This document shows positions 1 to 5,722 of a stretch of DNA of 6,737 nucleotides, in pieces. This stretch comes from Ferrithrix thermotolerans DSM 19514 (GTDB lineage: Bacteria > Actinomycetota > Acidimicrobiia > Acidimicrobiales > Ilumatobacteraceae). Location of the stretch: assembly GCA_945860575.1 (NCBI GenBank), contig CAMAQQ010000065.1, positions 1 through 6,737 of the forward strand. The letters run 5' to 3'. Position numbers and translations under genes: made by a program. The notes below the pieces were generated by a model, which searched no databases, was not told the origin of the DNA, and was given only the letters and a program-made list of their open reading frames with translations. Position 1 is the first letter of the stretch; the number at the start of each line of letters is the position of its first letter.

Positions 1-590
1 GCCTTTGCCGCCTCTTTGACGTCGGTCTCAGAATAATTGTTCACACCTAGTGTGAATAGTTCGAGTAGTTCGCGAGAAAGATTTTCATTGGGAGAATTCG
101 CCGTGTTCAGTTGTCCGTCGAGCCAGTAAATCAGACCGCCATCTAAAACCATTTCTTCGCACATCAGAGTGAAGTCTCCAATCGCATTTTTTCGAAGACG
201 CGCGATGTGATCAAACATCACAACAGGCTCATTGACCTTTGAGTAAGAAGTTGCCCAATGTCCGTGCCAAAACCAGGTCATTCGTTCAACGAACGGAAAA
301 TCTTGGTCAACCATTTGATCGAGCCACCACAAACTCATATTGCGCAACTGCGCCCGTTTCGCCGCGTTATACGGCACAAGTAACTCAGAGTTCGGTTTGG
401 GTTGCGTGCCTAAGTCGGCGATACCAATCGCTGTTTTTACATCGCCATAATCGGGTAAACCAGAGTTGAGCAACTGCTTTGCCGACACCTTGAAGCCTTG
501 CTTCAACATCTTTCGAAACTGACCGGGCTTCGGCCCGAACCCAATGCGGTGCGCCAACCTCGCGATTGCCATGCGTTCTGCCGAAATCAT
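1..590 (-). CDS. DUF1800 family protein, N-terminal part (runs off left edge)
   Basis: Reading the minus strand from the ATG at 590-588 gives 196 uninterrupted codons to the window edge. The protein has the layout of the DUF1800 family (PF08811). Near the N-terminus is ARLAHRIGFGPKPGQF (about residues 9-24), the usual 'H-R-x-GFGP-P' opening. In the middle is ERMTWFWHGHWATS (about 102-115), the conserved 'R-M-x-x-F-W-H-x-H-x-A-T' block. Near the edge is NENLSRELLELFTLGV (about 168-183) followed by YSETDVKEAAKA, the family hallmark. Family members are usually well over 400 residues, so more than half lies outside the window. The biochemical role of the family is unknown; in many genomes it sits beside a DUF1501 gene, which would be to the left here. 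No signal peptide is apparent at this start. The start is somewhat uncertain: AAGGAGG abuts the ATG with no spacer, and a TACAAT box lies 7 nt upstream, suggesting leaderless transcription. Confidence 0.9.
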   Translation of the reverse strand, partial: MISAERMAIARLAHRIGFGPKPGQFRKMLKQGFKVSAKQLLNSGLPDYGDVKTAIGIADLGTQPKPNSELLVPYNAAKRAQLRNMSLWWLDQMVDQDFPFVERMTWFWHGHWATSYSKVNEPVVMFDHIARLRKNAIGDFTLMCEEMVLDGGLIYWLDGQLNTANSPNENLSRELLELFTLGVNNYSETDVKEAAK

Positions 591-597
591 CCTCCTT

Positions 598-603
598 ATT
601 GTA
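598..603 (-). promoter_or_regulatory. Candidate -10 box (TACAAT) for leaderless DUF1800 transcript
   Basis: On the minus strand TACAAT (one mismatch to TATAAT) is followed by 7 nt, AAGGAGG, and then the ATG at 590. A transcription start 7 nt past the hexamer would fall on the A of the ATG. If so, the AAGGAGG is not transcribed and is not a working Shine-Dalgarno, which would explain its zero spacing. No clear -35 is seen at 16-18 nt. Confidence 0.5.
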
Positions 604-704
604 ATTCTCTTAAATGAATACTCACTGACAACCGATGTCATCTAAACAAACTTTTAACTGCTCGCAAGTTCAGAGTGGCAAAGAACACCCCACATAAAGC
701 CTTG

Positions 705-718
705 GCCTCAACTGAGGC
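705..718. repeat. Perfect inverted repeat, 6-bp arms, upstream of ndh
   Basis: GCCTCA-AC-TGAGGC is a perfect inverted repeat with a 2-nt centre. It ends 17 bp before the proposed -10 box at 736-741, so it occupies the -35 region, where a repressor or activator could act. As RNA it could form only a 5-bp stem with an AACT loop, and it has no following U-tract, so a terminator is unlikely. An operator is the better reading, but this is inference from one copy. Confidence 0.4.
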
Positions 719-735
719 AGTAGTCAGCAGCCGAA

Positions 736-741
736 TAGTAT
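736..741 (+). promoter_or_regulatory. Candidate -10 box (TAGTAT) for leaderless ndh transcript
   Basis: TAGTAT fits TANNNT and matches TATAAT at 4 of 6 positions. Six nt separate it from the ATG at 748, so the expected transcription start coincides with the A of the start codon. No Shine-Dalgarno precedes that ATG, which agrees with a leaderless message. Confidence 0.45.
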
Positions 742-747
742 GAAATA

Positions 748-1983
748 ATGCTCATTGAGTTCGGCGAACAGTCAGGTGAGAAGCATGTTGTCATCGTCGG
801 CGCGGGTTTCGGTGGATTGGCCTGCGCAAAAAAACTTCGAAAATCACGTTCCTGTCGTGTCACCTTGATCGACCGCAATCCATATCAGTTATTTTCCCCG
901 CTTCTCTATCAAGTAGCCACGGCATCACTGCCCGAAGATGATATTGCGTTTCCAATTCGCACCGCCTATCGCGAAGTGCAGTTCGTTCGTGGTGAAGTTT
1001 CAAACGTCGACGCAACAGCGAAAATACTCACGATGTCAAACAGCAAGACAGTTTCTTACGACGATTTAATTCTCGCGGTTGGTTCAGAGGGCACAACATA
1101 CGGTATTCCAGGCGTAGCCGAAAACACTTTGCAAATGAAGTCCGTCAATGATGCCCGCGAGATCCGTCGCTCTTTGCTACGTACCTACGAAGATGTCGAA
1201 GACGGGTTGCTACCACTTGAGCGCCTGAATGTTGTCATCGTTGGTGGCGGCCCAACTGGAGTTGAACTCGCTGGTGCAGTCAGCGAACTACAACGAGAAA
1301 TTCAACGCGAGTTCGAACACATCGCGCCAAAAGCAACCGTGACACTTCTTGAGGCGGGCCCAAGATTATTGCCGAGCTTTCATCCAAACTCGAGCAAATA
1401 CACACAAAAAAAATTGACCCAGATGGGCGTTCAAGTACTTGTTGACGCCGCTGTCACCGAGGCAACAAGCCGATCACTGCGACTCAAAGATGGCAAAGAA
1501 ATTGTCGCCGGCACTCGAATTTGGGCTGCAGGCGTCGTTGCACCACCCCACTGGAAGTTTCTCGGCGAGACAGATCGCGGCAATCGGATTAAAGTCAATT
1601 CAAATTTGCAACTCAGTGATGCAATTTGGGTAATCGGTGATGCCGCCAGTTACCCCGATAGCAATGGTCGCCCACTTCCGATGATCGCCCCAGTTGCAAT
1701 TCAACAAGGAAAGCATGTCGCACGCCAGATCAGGCGACGCGAGTCAAGTCGACATCTTGAAGTTTTCAAATATCGCGACAAGGGTCAGATGGCGACAATT
1801 GGTCGGCGTAAAGCAGTCGTTGAAATTCGTTCGTGGTTGCGATTTGGAGGTTCGCTCGCGTGGCTCACATGGCTTGCTTTGCATCTTGCATATCTTTCGG
1901 GCGGTCGCAACCGAACAAGTATCTTCGCCGACTGGGTCTGGAACTACATCGTCTGGACTCCGAGGCGAACCATCACTGAATAA
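748..1983 (+). CDS. ndh: Type II NADH dehydrogenase (NDH-2)-like FAD oxidoreductase
   Basis: This 411-residue protein has the two-dinucleotide-fold layout of NDH-2, a single-subunit, non-proton-pumping enzyme that passes electrons from NADH through FAD to quinone at the inner face of the membrane. The FAD-binding motif is VVIVGAGFGG (14-23), followed by the family-typical FSPLLYQVATASL (49-61). The NAD-binding Rossmann motif is VVIVGGGPTGVELAG (162-176). IWAAGV (258-263) and VIGDAA (305-310) form the second FAD contact, and APVAIQQG (324-331) matches the quinone-site region. The C-terminus SWLRFGGSLAWLTWLALHLA (382-401) is the amphipathic or hydrophobic membrane-anchoring segment. Length is normal for the family. 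The ATG at 748 is the first possible start after an in-frame TAG at 736-738 and has no Shine-Dalgarno. Related quinone-reactive flavoproteins share this fold, so the electron donor is inferred. It lies 58 bp before the next gene, and a separate promoter seems likely there. Confidence 0.9.
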   Translation: MLIEFGEQSGEKHVVIVGAGFGGLACAKKLRKSRSCRVTLIDRNPYQLFSPLLYQVATASLPEDDIAFPIRTAYREVQFVRGEVSNVDATAKILTMSNSKTVSYDDLILAVGSEGTTYGIPGVAENTLQMKSVNDAREIRRSLLRTYEDVEDGLLPLERLNVVIVGGGPTGVELAGAVSELQREIQREFEHIAPKATVTLLEAGPRLLPSFHPNSSKYTQKKLTQMGVQVLVDAAVTEATSRSLRLKDGKEIVAGTRIWAAGVVAPPHWKFLGETDRGNRIKVNSNLQLSDAIWVIGDAASYPDSNGRPLPMIAPVAIQQGKHVARQIRRRESSRHLEVFKYRDKGQMATIGRRKAVVEIRSWLRFGGSLAWLTWLALHLAYLSGGRNRTSIFADWVWNYIVWTPRRTITE

Positions 1984-2029
1984 TCGTTTCTAAAAGGCGA
2001 GTACTAGCGACAAGAAATCAACCAAACGC

Positions 2030-2035
2030 TAACCT
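2030..2035 (+). promoter_or_regulatory. Candidate -10 box (TAACCT) for leaderless amidohydrolase transcript
   Basis: TAACCT fits TANNNT and stands exactly 6 nt before the ATG at 2042, the same geometry seen before ndh. On its own it is weak (3 of 6 to TATAAT). Its value is the repeated spacing and the lack of any Shine-Dalgarno before this gene. It also helps choose ATG 2042 over the in-frame TTG at 2036. Confidence 0.35.
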
Positions 2036-2041
2036 TTGGCA

Positions 2042-3046
2042 ATGGTGGTCAATCAAGTAATTGACATTCACGCTCACATATTGGTTCCTGGGGTAATGGG
2101 ATCATGCGGCGCAGCGGGCCCCGAGATGGGTTTTCGCGATAACGGCAACGAGTTTTTTCGTGCTGGTGACTACGTTTTAGAGAATGTCAAATTTAACAAC
2201 AGTCCATTTTCTGTTCCGCAAAAAAGAGTCGAGAAGATGGCACTACTCGGGATTGATCTGCAACTCGTGTCGCCTAATCCGATTACATATTTTTATCACC
2301 AACCTGCTCGTTCTGGTATCGAATTTAATAAAAAGCACAATGATGAGGTTGCGACAATCTGTCGAGATCACATTCAACTAATCGGTGCCGCTGCGCTTCC
2401 ATTGCAAGACACGAAGGCAGCATGCGAAGAATTACACCGAGCAGTTTCTTCGCTGGGCATGGTCTGCTCTTACATCGGCACCGATGTTAATGGTGTTGCA
2501 CTTTCGGACTCACGGTTCGAAGAATTGTGGTCAGAGCACGAACGATTAGACATTCCTGTTGTTATTCACCCCGGACCACGAGGCTCGTATCAGACTCCTG
2601 ATAATTTTTTTAATAAATGGGAGCTAGATGTCATTTACGGCTTTGCAATCGACGAGGGCCTTGCGGTTTCGCACTTACTGTTTGCAGGTGTGCTCGATCG
2701 ACATCCAAAATTAAAAGTCCACATCGCCCATGGTGGTGGCTTTGCGCCGTATCAAAAAGGTCGATTGCAGGCTGCTCTTGAAAAACGGCCATTCGGTAAA
2801 GGTCTGCTCAATCGTCCATTTGACGAGCAATGGGCGCAATTAAGTTTTGACACTGCGGTGCATCGACTAGATGCGTTGCAATTTCTTGTTGATACCGAAG
2901 GTTGCGACAGAGTTCTTCTCGGCTCAAACTTTGGCGGCTGGGATGCGGAAGATGGGTACCGACAAATGGTTGAACAATTAGATATTTCTAAAAATGACGT
3001 GAATAAAATTTTGGGTGGAAACGCGAAGAGAATTTTTAATCTTTAA
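2042..3046 (+). CDS. ACMSD-like metal-dependent amidohydrolase/decarboxylase (amidohydrolase_2 family)
   Basis: A 334-residue TIM-barrel protein of the amidohydrolase_2 family (PF04909), which includes aminocarboxymuconate-semialdehyde decarboxylase (ACMSD) and other non-oxidative decarboxylases as well as hydrolases. The first metal motif is DIHAH (H10, H12). The segment LGIDLQLVSPNP (69-80) with Y83-F84-Y85 and N100-D101 is typical of the family. VVIHPGPRG carries H176, and VHIAHGGG carries H227 and H230. In place of the usual G-S/T-D motif near the C-terminus is LLGSNFGGWD, with Asn at 296 where ACMSD has its metal-binding Asp. The family normally binds Zn or Mn with these residues. I chose ATG 2042 because a TANNNT box lies 6 nt upstream; a TTG six bases earlier (2036) would add only two residues. 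No Shine-Dalgarno is visible. It is followed after 5 bp by the VOC gene, so the two are probably co-transcribed. The substrate is unknown. Confidence 0.85.
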   Translation: MVVNQVIDIHAHILVPGVMGSCGAAGPEMGFRDNGNEFFRAGDYVLENVKFNNSPFSVPQKRVEKMALLGIDLQLVSPNPITYFYHQPARSGIEFNKKHNDEVATICRDHIQLIGAAALPLQDTKAACEELHRAVSSLGMVCSYIGTDVNGVALSDSRFEELWSEHERLDIPVVIHPGPRGSYQTPDNFFNKWELDVIYGFAIDEGLAVSHLLFAGVLDRHPKLKVHIAHGGGFAPYQKGRLQAALEKRPFGKGLLNRPFDEQWAQLSFDTAVHRLDALQFLVDTEGCDRVLLGSNFGGWDAEDGYRQMVEQLDISKNDVNKILGGNAKRIFNL

Positions 3047-3051
3047 TTTTC

Positions 3052-3519
3052 ATGCCACTAGATAACACAGATCTTTATCACATTGCGTGGGTAGTAGATG
3101 ATCTTGAGCTATCGATGAAAGCATTTGGCTCAACCGGGTTGCAATGGGCAACACCAACAATTCGCACTGTCAAAGTACAAACTCCAACGACAGCGATAAC
3201 CGAATTTTCAATTTTTGTAACTTATTCAATTCATGATCCAATGCATGTCGAACTTATTCAAAAATGTCCTGGCTCGCCGTGGGATCATGTGCCCAACGGT
3301 GGGCCACACCATCTCGGATGGTGGTCACACGACTTTAATAAATCAATTAAGGATCTCGTGAGTGAGGGTCACAAACTTGAATCGTGGATGGTCGACTCAG
3401 ACGGCCAGCCTGCTCGCTTTGCGTACTTTCAAAATCCGTTAGGCCAACGAATTGAAATTGTTGACATCACTGCTCGCCCACAGTTGCAAGCATGGTGGGC
3501 CGGAAAACCATACCCCTGA
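3052..3519 (+). CDS. VOC (glyoxalase/bleomycin resistance/dioxygenase) superfamily protein
   Basis: A 155-residue single-domain protein with paired beta-alpha-beta-beta-beta modules of the vicinal oxygen chelate fold. The N-terminal module starts with DLYHIAWVVDDLE (about 7-19), whose His is the usual first metal ligand. VELIQK near residue 65 supplies the Glu. The second module begins with PHHLGWWSHD (about 85-94), supplying the next His. It ends with GQRIEIVDI (about 132-140), supplying the last Glu. The H-E-H-E set therefore appears complete, so the protein is probably a metal enzyme and not a binding-only relative. Enzymes of this type include methylmalonyl-CoA epimerase, glyoxalase I and isomerases of catabolic pathways; the sequence does not separate these. 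The start ATG lies 5 bp after the upstream stop, with no clear Shine-Dalgarno. It probably forms a two-gene unit with the preceding amidohydrolase, and may act on the same compound. Confidence 0.82.
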   Translation: MPLDNTDLYHIAWVVDDLELSMKAFGSTGLQWATPTIRTVKVQTPTTAITEFSIFVTYSIHDPMHVELIQKCPGSPWDHVPNGGPHHLGWWSHDFNKSIKDLVSEGHKLESWMVDSDGQPARFAYFQNPLGQRIEIVDITARPQLQAWWAGKPYP

Positions 3520-3576
3520 AAATCGCCGAGCTAAACCCTTTTTAAACCGTTGAGTTGAAACGTGCGCCGATTTAAC

Positions 3577-3590
3577 ACGTATATATATGT
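3577..3590. repeat. AT-rich near-palindrome, possible operator
   Basis: ACGTATATATATGT matches its own reverse complement at 12 of 14 positions. It sits between a possible -35 region and the TATCCT box at 3590-3595, where TetR-like repressors often bind. The alternating AT core is self-complementary by nature, so only the flanking AC/GT ends add information. Confidence 0.3.
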
Positions 3591-3595
3591 ATCCT
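3590..3595 (+). promoter_or_regulatory. Candidate -10 box (TATCCT) for the downstream four-gene run
   Basis: TATCCT matches TATAAT at 4 of 6 positions and fits TANNNT. The predicted transcription start near 3602 would leave a 5' leader of about 22 nt that includes the Shine-Dalgarno at 3611-3616. TTGAAA at 3555-3560 is -35-like but lies too far upstream (29 nt) to pair with this box; an alternative TATATA at 3580-3585 would put it at 19 nt. The gap of about 100 bp here, against overlaps or 3 to 5 bp elsewhere, supports a new promoter. Confidence 0.4.
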
Positions 3596-3610
3596 TATCT
3601 CACTTCAACA

Positions 3611-3616
3611 AAGGAG
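3611..3616 (+). promoter_or_regulatory. Shine-Dalgarno (AAGGAG) that fixes a TTG start
   Basis: AAGGAG lies 7 nt before TTG 3624, an ideal spacing. It decides that the downstream amidohydrolase starts at a TTG. This is the strongest ribosome binding site for any plus-strand gene in the window. Confidence 0.8.
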
Positions 3617-3623
3617 AATCCTC

Positions 3624-4949
3624 TTGCACGCGGTACTGATTAGCGGCGGAAATGTAATTGACGGCACTGGTTCACAGCCTCAGCCGAATACCGATGTATT
3701 AATTGAGGGCGACAGGATTGTGGCTGTTGGCAAGAACCTTGTAGTTGAAAAATCTAGTGAGCGCGAAGTACGACGTGTCGATGCAACCGGATTGACAGTT
3801 ATGCCTGGACTAATTGATGCACACACTCATATAACCCTTGGTGAACCACGAACCAACGACGAACTTTTTTTGCATCGTGACCCCGCAACTGCTGCAATTC
3901 TCGCCGCTTACAACGTCAGAAAAGTTTTGCGAGCCGGCGTAACTTCAATGTTTGATGTCGACGGCATCTTCAACATCGGGCCAGCACTTCGCGATTCAAT
4001 CAAGGCTGGCGTCGTTGAGGGCCCAACAATGAAATCTGGTTCTTACGCCTTGATGACCGCAGTTGGCGGAACGGCCGGCAAACTCATCCCTGACTCTGGC
4101 ACTGCCGGATATGCCGAAGTCGTGCGTAACAAAGAAGAGACTGTGCTGGCTGTGCGTCGTCAAGTTAAAGATGGTGCTGACTGCATAAAGATTCACGTCA
4201 CTGGTTCAATCCCCACACGGTCGGGCGAGATACAAGTCTGGACTCGCGAAGAATTGAAAGTTGTTTGCGATACAGCGCACGATCTAGGTGTGCGAGTAAC
4301 AGCGCACTGTCGTGGTGACAAAGCAACTCTTGACTCTGTGATGGCTGGTGTTGACATAATTTGGCATGCATCATTTCTCGGTGATGCATCGCTTGAAGCG
4401 ATAATTGATAAAAAAGTGCCTGTCGGCCCGGTGTTTACATTTCTTGCCAATCTTTCGGAGTTCGGGCATAAGGCTGGTGCAACATCTTCGGCAAAATCAA
4501 TCTTCGCCGGTGAACTCGAAAACACTGGCGCGAAATTACGACAGGCTTACGACGCCGGTGTCAAATTATTATGCGGCTCAGAAAGTGGTTTTTCAATGAC
4601 ACCGTACGGGCATTGGCATGCTCGCGAAATGGAAGTTTTCGTCAAGCATCTCGGAATGACCCCGCTTCAGGCGATTACTTGCGGCACCAAAGACAACGCG
4701 GTTGCACTCGACGAAGATGGCGAAACAGGATGCATCGCCGCTGGATATCGTGCTGATGTTTTGGTTCTTGACGGTGATCCATCAAAAGATATTTCATTAC
4801 TGGGCGACAAAAGTTTGTTTCGTCACCTTTTCTGTCGTGGCAAAAATATCGACCTCTCGCCGATTGAGCCGCGCGCCATGCTTCGCGGAGAGCAATCTTC
4901 GGGTTGGTCAGATGTTGCGCTGACAAGAGAACTTGCTTACTCAAAATGA
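3624..4949 (+). CDS. Imidazolonepropionase-like amidohydrolase (metal-dependent hydrolase)
   Basis: A 441-residue amidohydrolase_1-type protein, with the small N-terminal beta-sandwich segment (VLISGGNVIDGTG, 4-16; VLIEGDRIVAVG, 25-36) followed by the TIM barrel. The metal motif is PGLIDAHTH (61-69; H67, H69). DCIKIHVTGS (186-195) carries K189, the expected carboxylated lysine bridging two metals. RVTAHCRG carries H228 and IIWHAS carries H248. The last catalytic position is Glu (E320 in LLCGSESGFSMTPYG) where this superfamily normally has Asp. The end (GCIAAGYRADVLVLDGDP) closes the beta-sandwich and is typical. Relatives cleave amide, imide or peptide-like bonds (prolidase-like carboxypeptidases, imidazolonepropionase); the actual substrate is not readable. 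The start is TTG with AAGGAG 7 nt upstream. The stop overlaps the next ATG (ATGA), so translational coupling to the SDR is likely. It heads the run that ends in the P450. Confidence 0.88.
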   Translation: MHAVLISGGNVIDGTGSQPQPNTDVLIEGDRIVAVGKNLVVEKSSEREVRRVDATGLTVMPGLIDAHTHITLGEPRTNDELFLHRDPATAAILAAYNVRKVLRAGVTSMFDVDGIFNIGPALRDSIKAGVVEGPTMKSGSYALMTAVGGTAGKLIPDSGTAGYAEVVRNKEETVLAVRRQVKDGADCIKIHVTGSIPTRSGEIQVWTREELKVVCDTAHDLGVRVTAHCRGDKATLDSVMAGVDIIWHASFLGDASLEAIIDKKVPVGPVFTFLANLSEFGHKAGATSSAKSIFAGELENTGAKLRQAYDAGVKLLCGSESGFSMTPYGHWHAREMEVFVKHLGMTPLQAITCGTKDNAVALDEDGETGCIAAGYRADVLVLDGDPSKDISLLGDKSLFRHLFCRGKNIDLSPIEPRAMLRGEQSSGWSDVALTRELAYSK

Positions 4950-5719
4950 AGAGCGCAATCGTTACAGGTGGAGCACACGGAATCGGCAGAGTAATTGTCA
5001 ATCAACTTGCATCCGAAGGTTGGCACGTTGGAATTCTTGATCTCAATGTTGCCGATGTTGATCGTGATGAAAAGTTACCAAAAAACTGTGTTGCTATTTC
5101 TGCGGATGTCTCAGATGTGAATTCGGTAGAAAAAGCAATAAAGCAGTTTGGTTCGACACCAGATTTGCTTGTCAACAACGCTGGAATCGTTCGCTTTGGG
5201 CCATTATTGACGCTCGCTCAATCGGAGTTTGAAGCTGTTGTTCGCGTCAACCTGATCGGCACTTTCACGGTCTCACGTCAAGTTGCTGCGCTAATGGTTG
5301 CCGATAACAAACCTGGAAACATAATCAGCATCACATCAATGAACGGCGTAGTCCCTGGGCCAAATAGTGGTGCTTACACATCAACAAAAGCCGGCGTCTC
5401 TTTGCTCACCAAGCAGATGGCACTTGAATGGGGTCCGCACGGCATTCGGGTCAATTCAATTGCGCCCGGGCTAATTGATGCCGGCATGAGCAATGCTGTG
5501 CATGCCGATCCAGAAATTCGCCAAGCGCGTGAGAAGCGAATCCCGCTTCGCAGACTCGGCACTTCGCAAGACATCGCCAACCTAGTTTCGTTTCTTGCTT
5601 CAGAACAGTCTTCTTACATCACTGGAGAAAATATTCTCGTAGACGGCGGAGTCACAATGAGCATTTTGTCGACGCTTCCAAGACCTAAGAGTGTTGACTC
5701 AGTTGGTCCGTCGGAGTAA
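4946..5719 (+). CDS. Classical short-chain dehydrogenase/reductase, probably NAD(H)-dependent
   Basis: A 257-residue classical SDR that interconverts an alcohol and a ketone. The cofactor motif is TGGAHGIG (7-14). The end of the second strand reads GILDLN with Asp at 32, which in classical SDRs favours NAD(H) over NADP(H). ADVSD (53-57) contacts the adenine, and NNAG (77-80) is the structural motif. The catalytic set is N102 (VNLIG), S121 (ITSMNG), Y134 and K138 (YTSTK). PGLIDAGM and ITGENILVDGG (225-235) complete the family pattern. About 20 residues follow the final DGG motif, slightly longer than usual. I chose ATG 4946, which overlaps the upstream stop as ATGA; a GTG/ATG-type extension back to 4904 would add 14 non-family residues read out of frame through the previous gene. 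A strong Shine-Dalgarno is lacking, which fits coupled translation. It is followed by a second SDR after 3 bp. Confidence 0.92.
   Translation: MKSAIVTGGAHGIGRVIVNQLASEGWHVGILDLNVADVDRDEKLPKNCVAISADVSDVNSVEKAIKQFGSTPDLLVNNAGIVRFGPLLTLAQSEFEAVVRVNLIGTFTVSRQVAALMVADNKPGNIISITSMNGVVPGPNSGAYTSTKAGVSLLTKQMALEWGPHGIRVNSIAPGLIDAGMSNAVHADPEIRQAREKRIPLRRLGTSQDIANLVSFLASEQSSYITGENILVDGGVTMSILSTLPRPKSVDSVGPSE
5713..5716 (+). promoter_or_regulatory. Shine-Dalgarno (GGAG) for second SDR, inside the first SDR's end
   Basis: GGAG within the last sense codons of the upstream SDR lies 6 nt before ATG 5723. It supports this ATG over the in-frame ATG at 5741 (Met7), which lies directly before the Rossmann motif and has no spaced purine block. 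Confidence 0.6.
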
Positions 5720-5722
5720 ATA

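Larger units (their letters stand above)
591..747. promoter_or_regulatory. Divergent intergenic region between DUF1800 gene and ndh
   Basis: These 157 bp separate two genes that point away from each other, so they must hold promoters in both directions. I see a TACAAT box for the leftward gene, a TAGTAT box for the rightward gene and a short perfect inverted repeat at 705-718. No convincing -35 hexamer is visible for either gene, and no ORF of note is present. Confidence 0.7.

Noticed and set aside
239..469. Open frame of 76 codons on the plus strand.
   Set aside because: It runs antisense to the DUF1800 gene, whose family motifs are unmistakable, and its translation shows no domain.
591..597. 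AAGGAGG (minus strand) as a normal Shine-Dalgarno for the DUF1800 gene.
   Set aside because: It touches the ATG at 590 with no spacer and is 18 nt from the next in-frame ATG (Met7), so it fits neither; a leaderless start is the simpler reading, although a rare ATT start at codon 2 cannot be ruled out.
740..750. A two-codon upstream frame, ATG AAA TAA, whose stop overlaps the ndh ATG (ATGAAATAATG), possibly a regulatory mini-ORF.
   Set aside because: The proposed transcription start is at 748, so the mini-frame would not be in the message; a match this short is also easily due to chance.
2036..2041. TTG at 2036 as the start of the first amidohydrolase.
   Set aside because: It adds only two residues, has no Shine-Dalgarno, and the ATG at 2042 has the better-placed upstream box. 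It cannot be excluded from sequence alone.
3520..3560. Possible rho-independent terminator after the VOC gene (run of Ts near 3539-3543).
   Set aside because: No GC-rich stem precedes the short T-run, so a terminator is not supported.
4193..4525. Open frame of 110 codons on the minus strand within the second amidohydrolase.
   Set aside because: It is wholly antisense to a well-supported enzyme gene, has no recognisable domain and no ribosome site; it is a by-product of codon use.
4904..4945. Upstream extension of the first SDR by 14 residues.
   Set aside because: The added residues (cysteine- and basic-rich) lie in another frame of the amidohydrolase gene and do not resemble an SDR N-terminus; ATG 4946 sits right before the Rossmann motif and makes an ATGA coupling.
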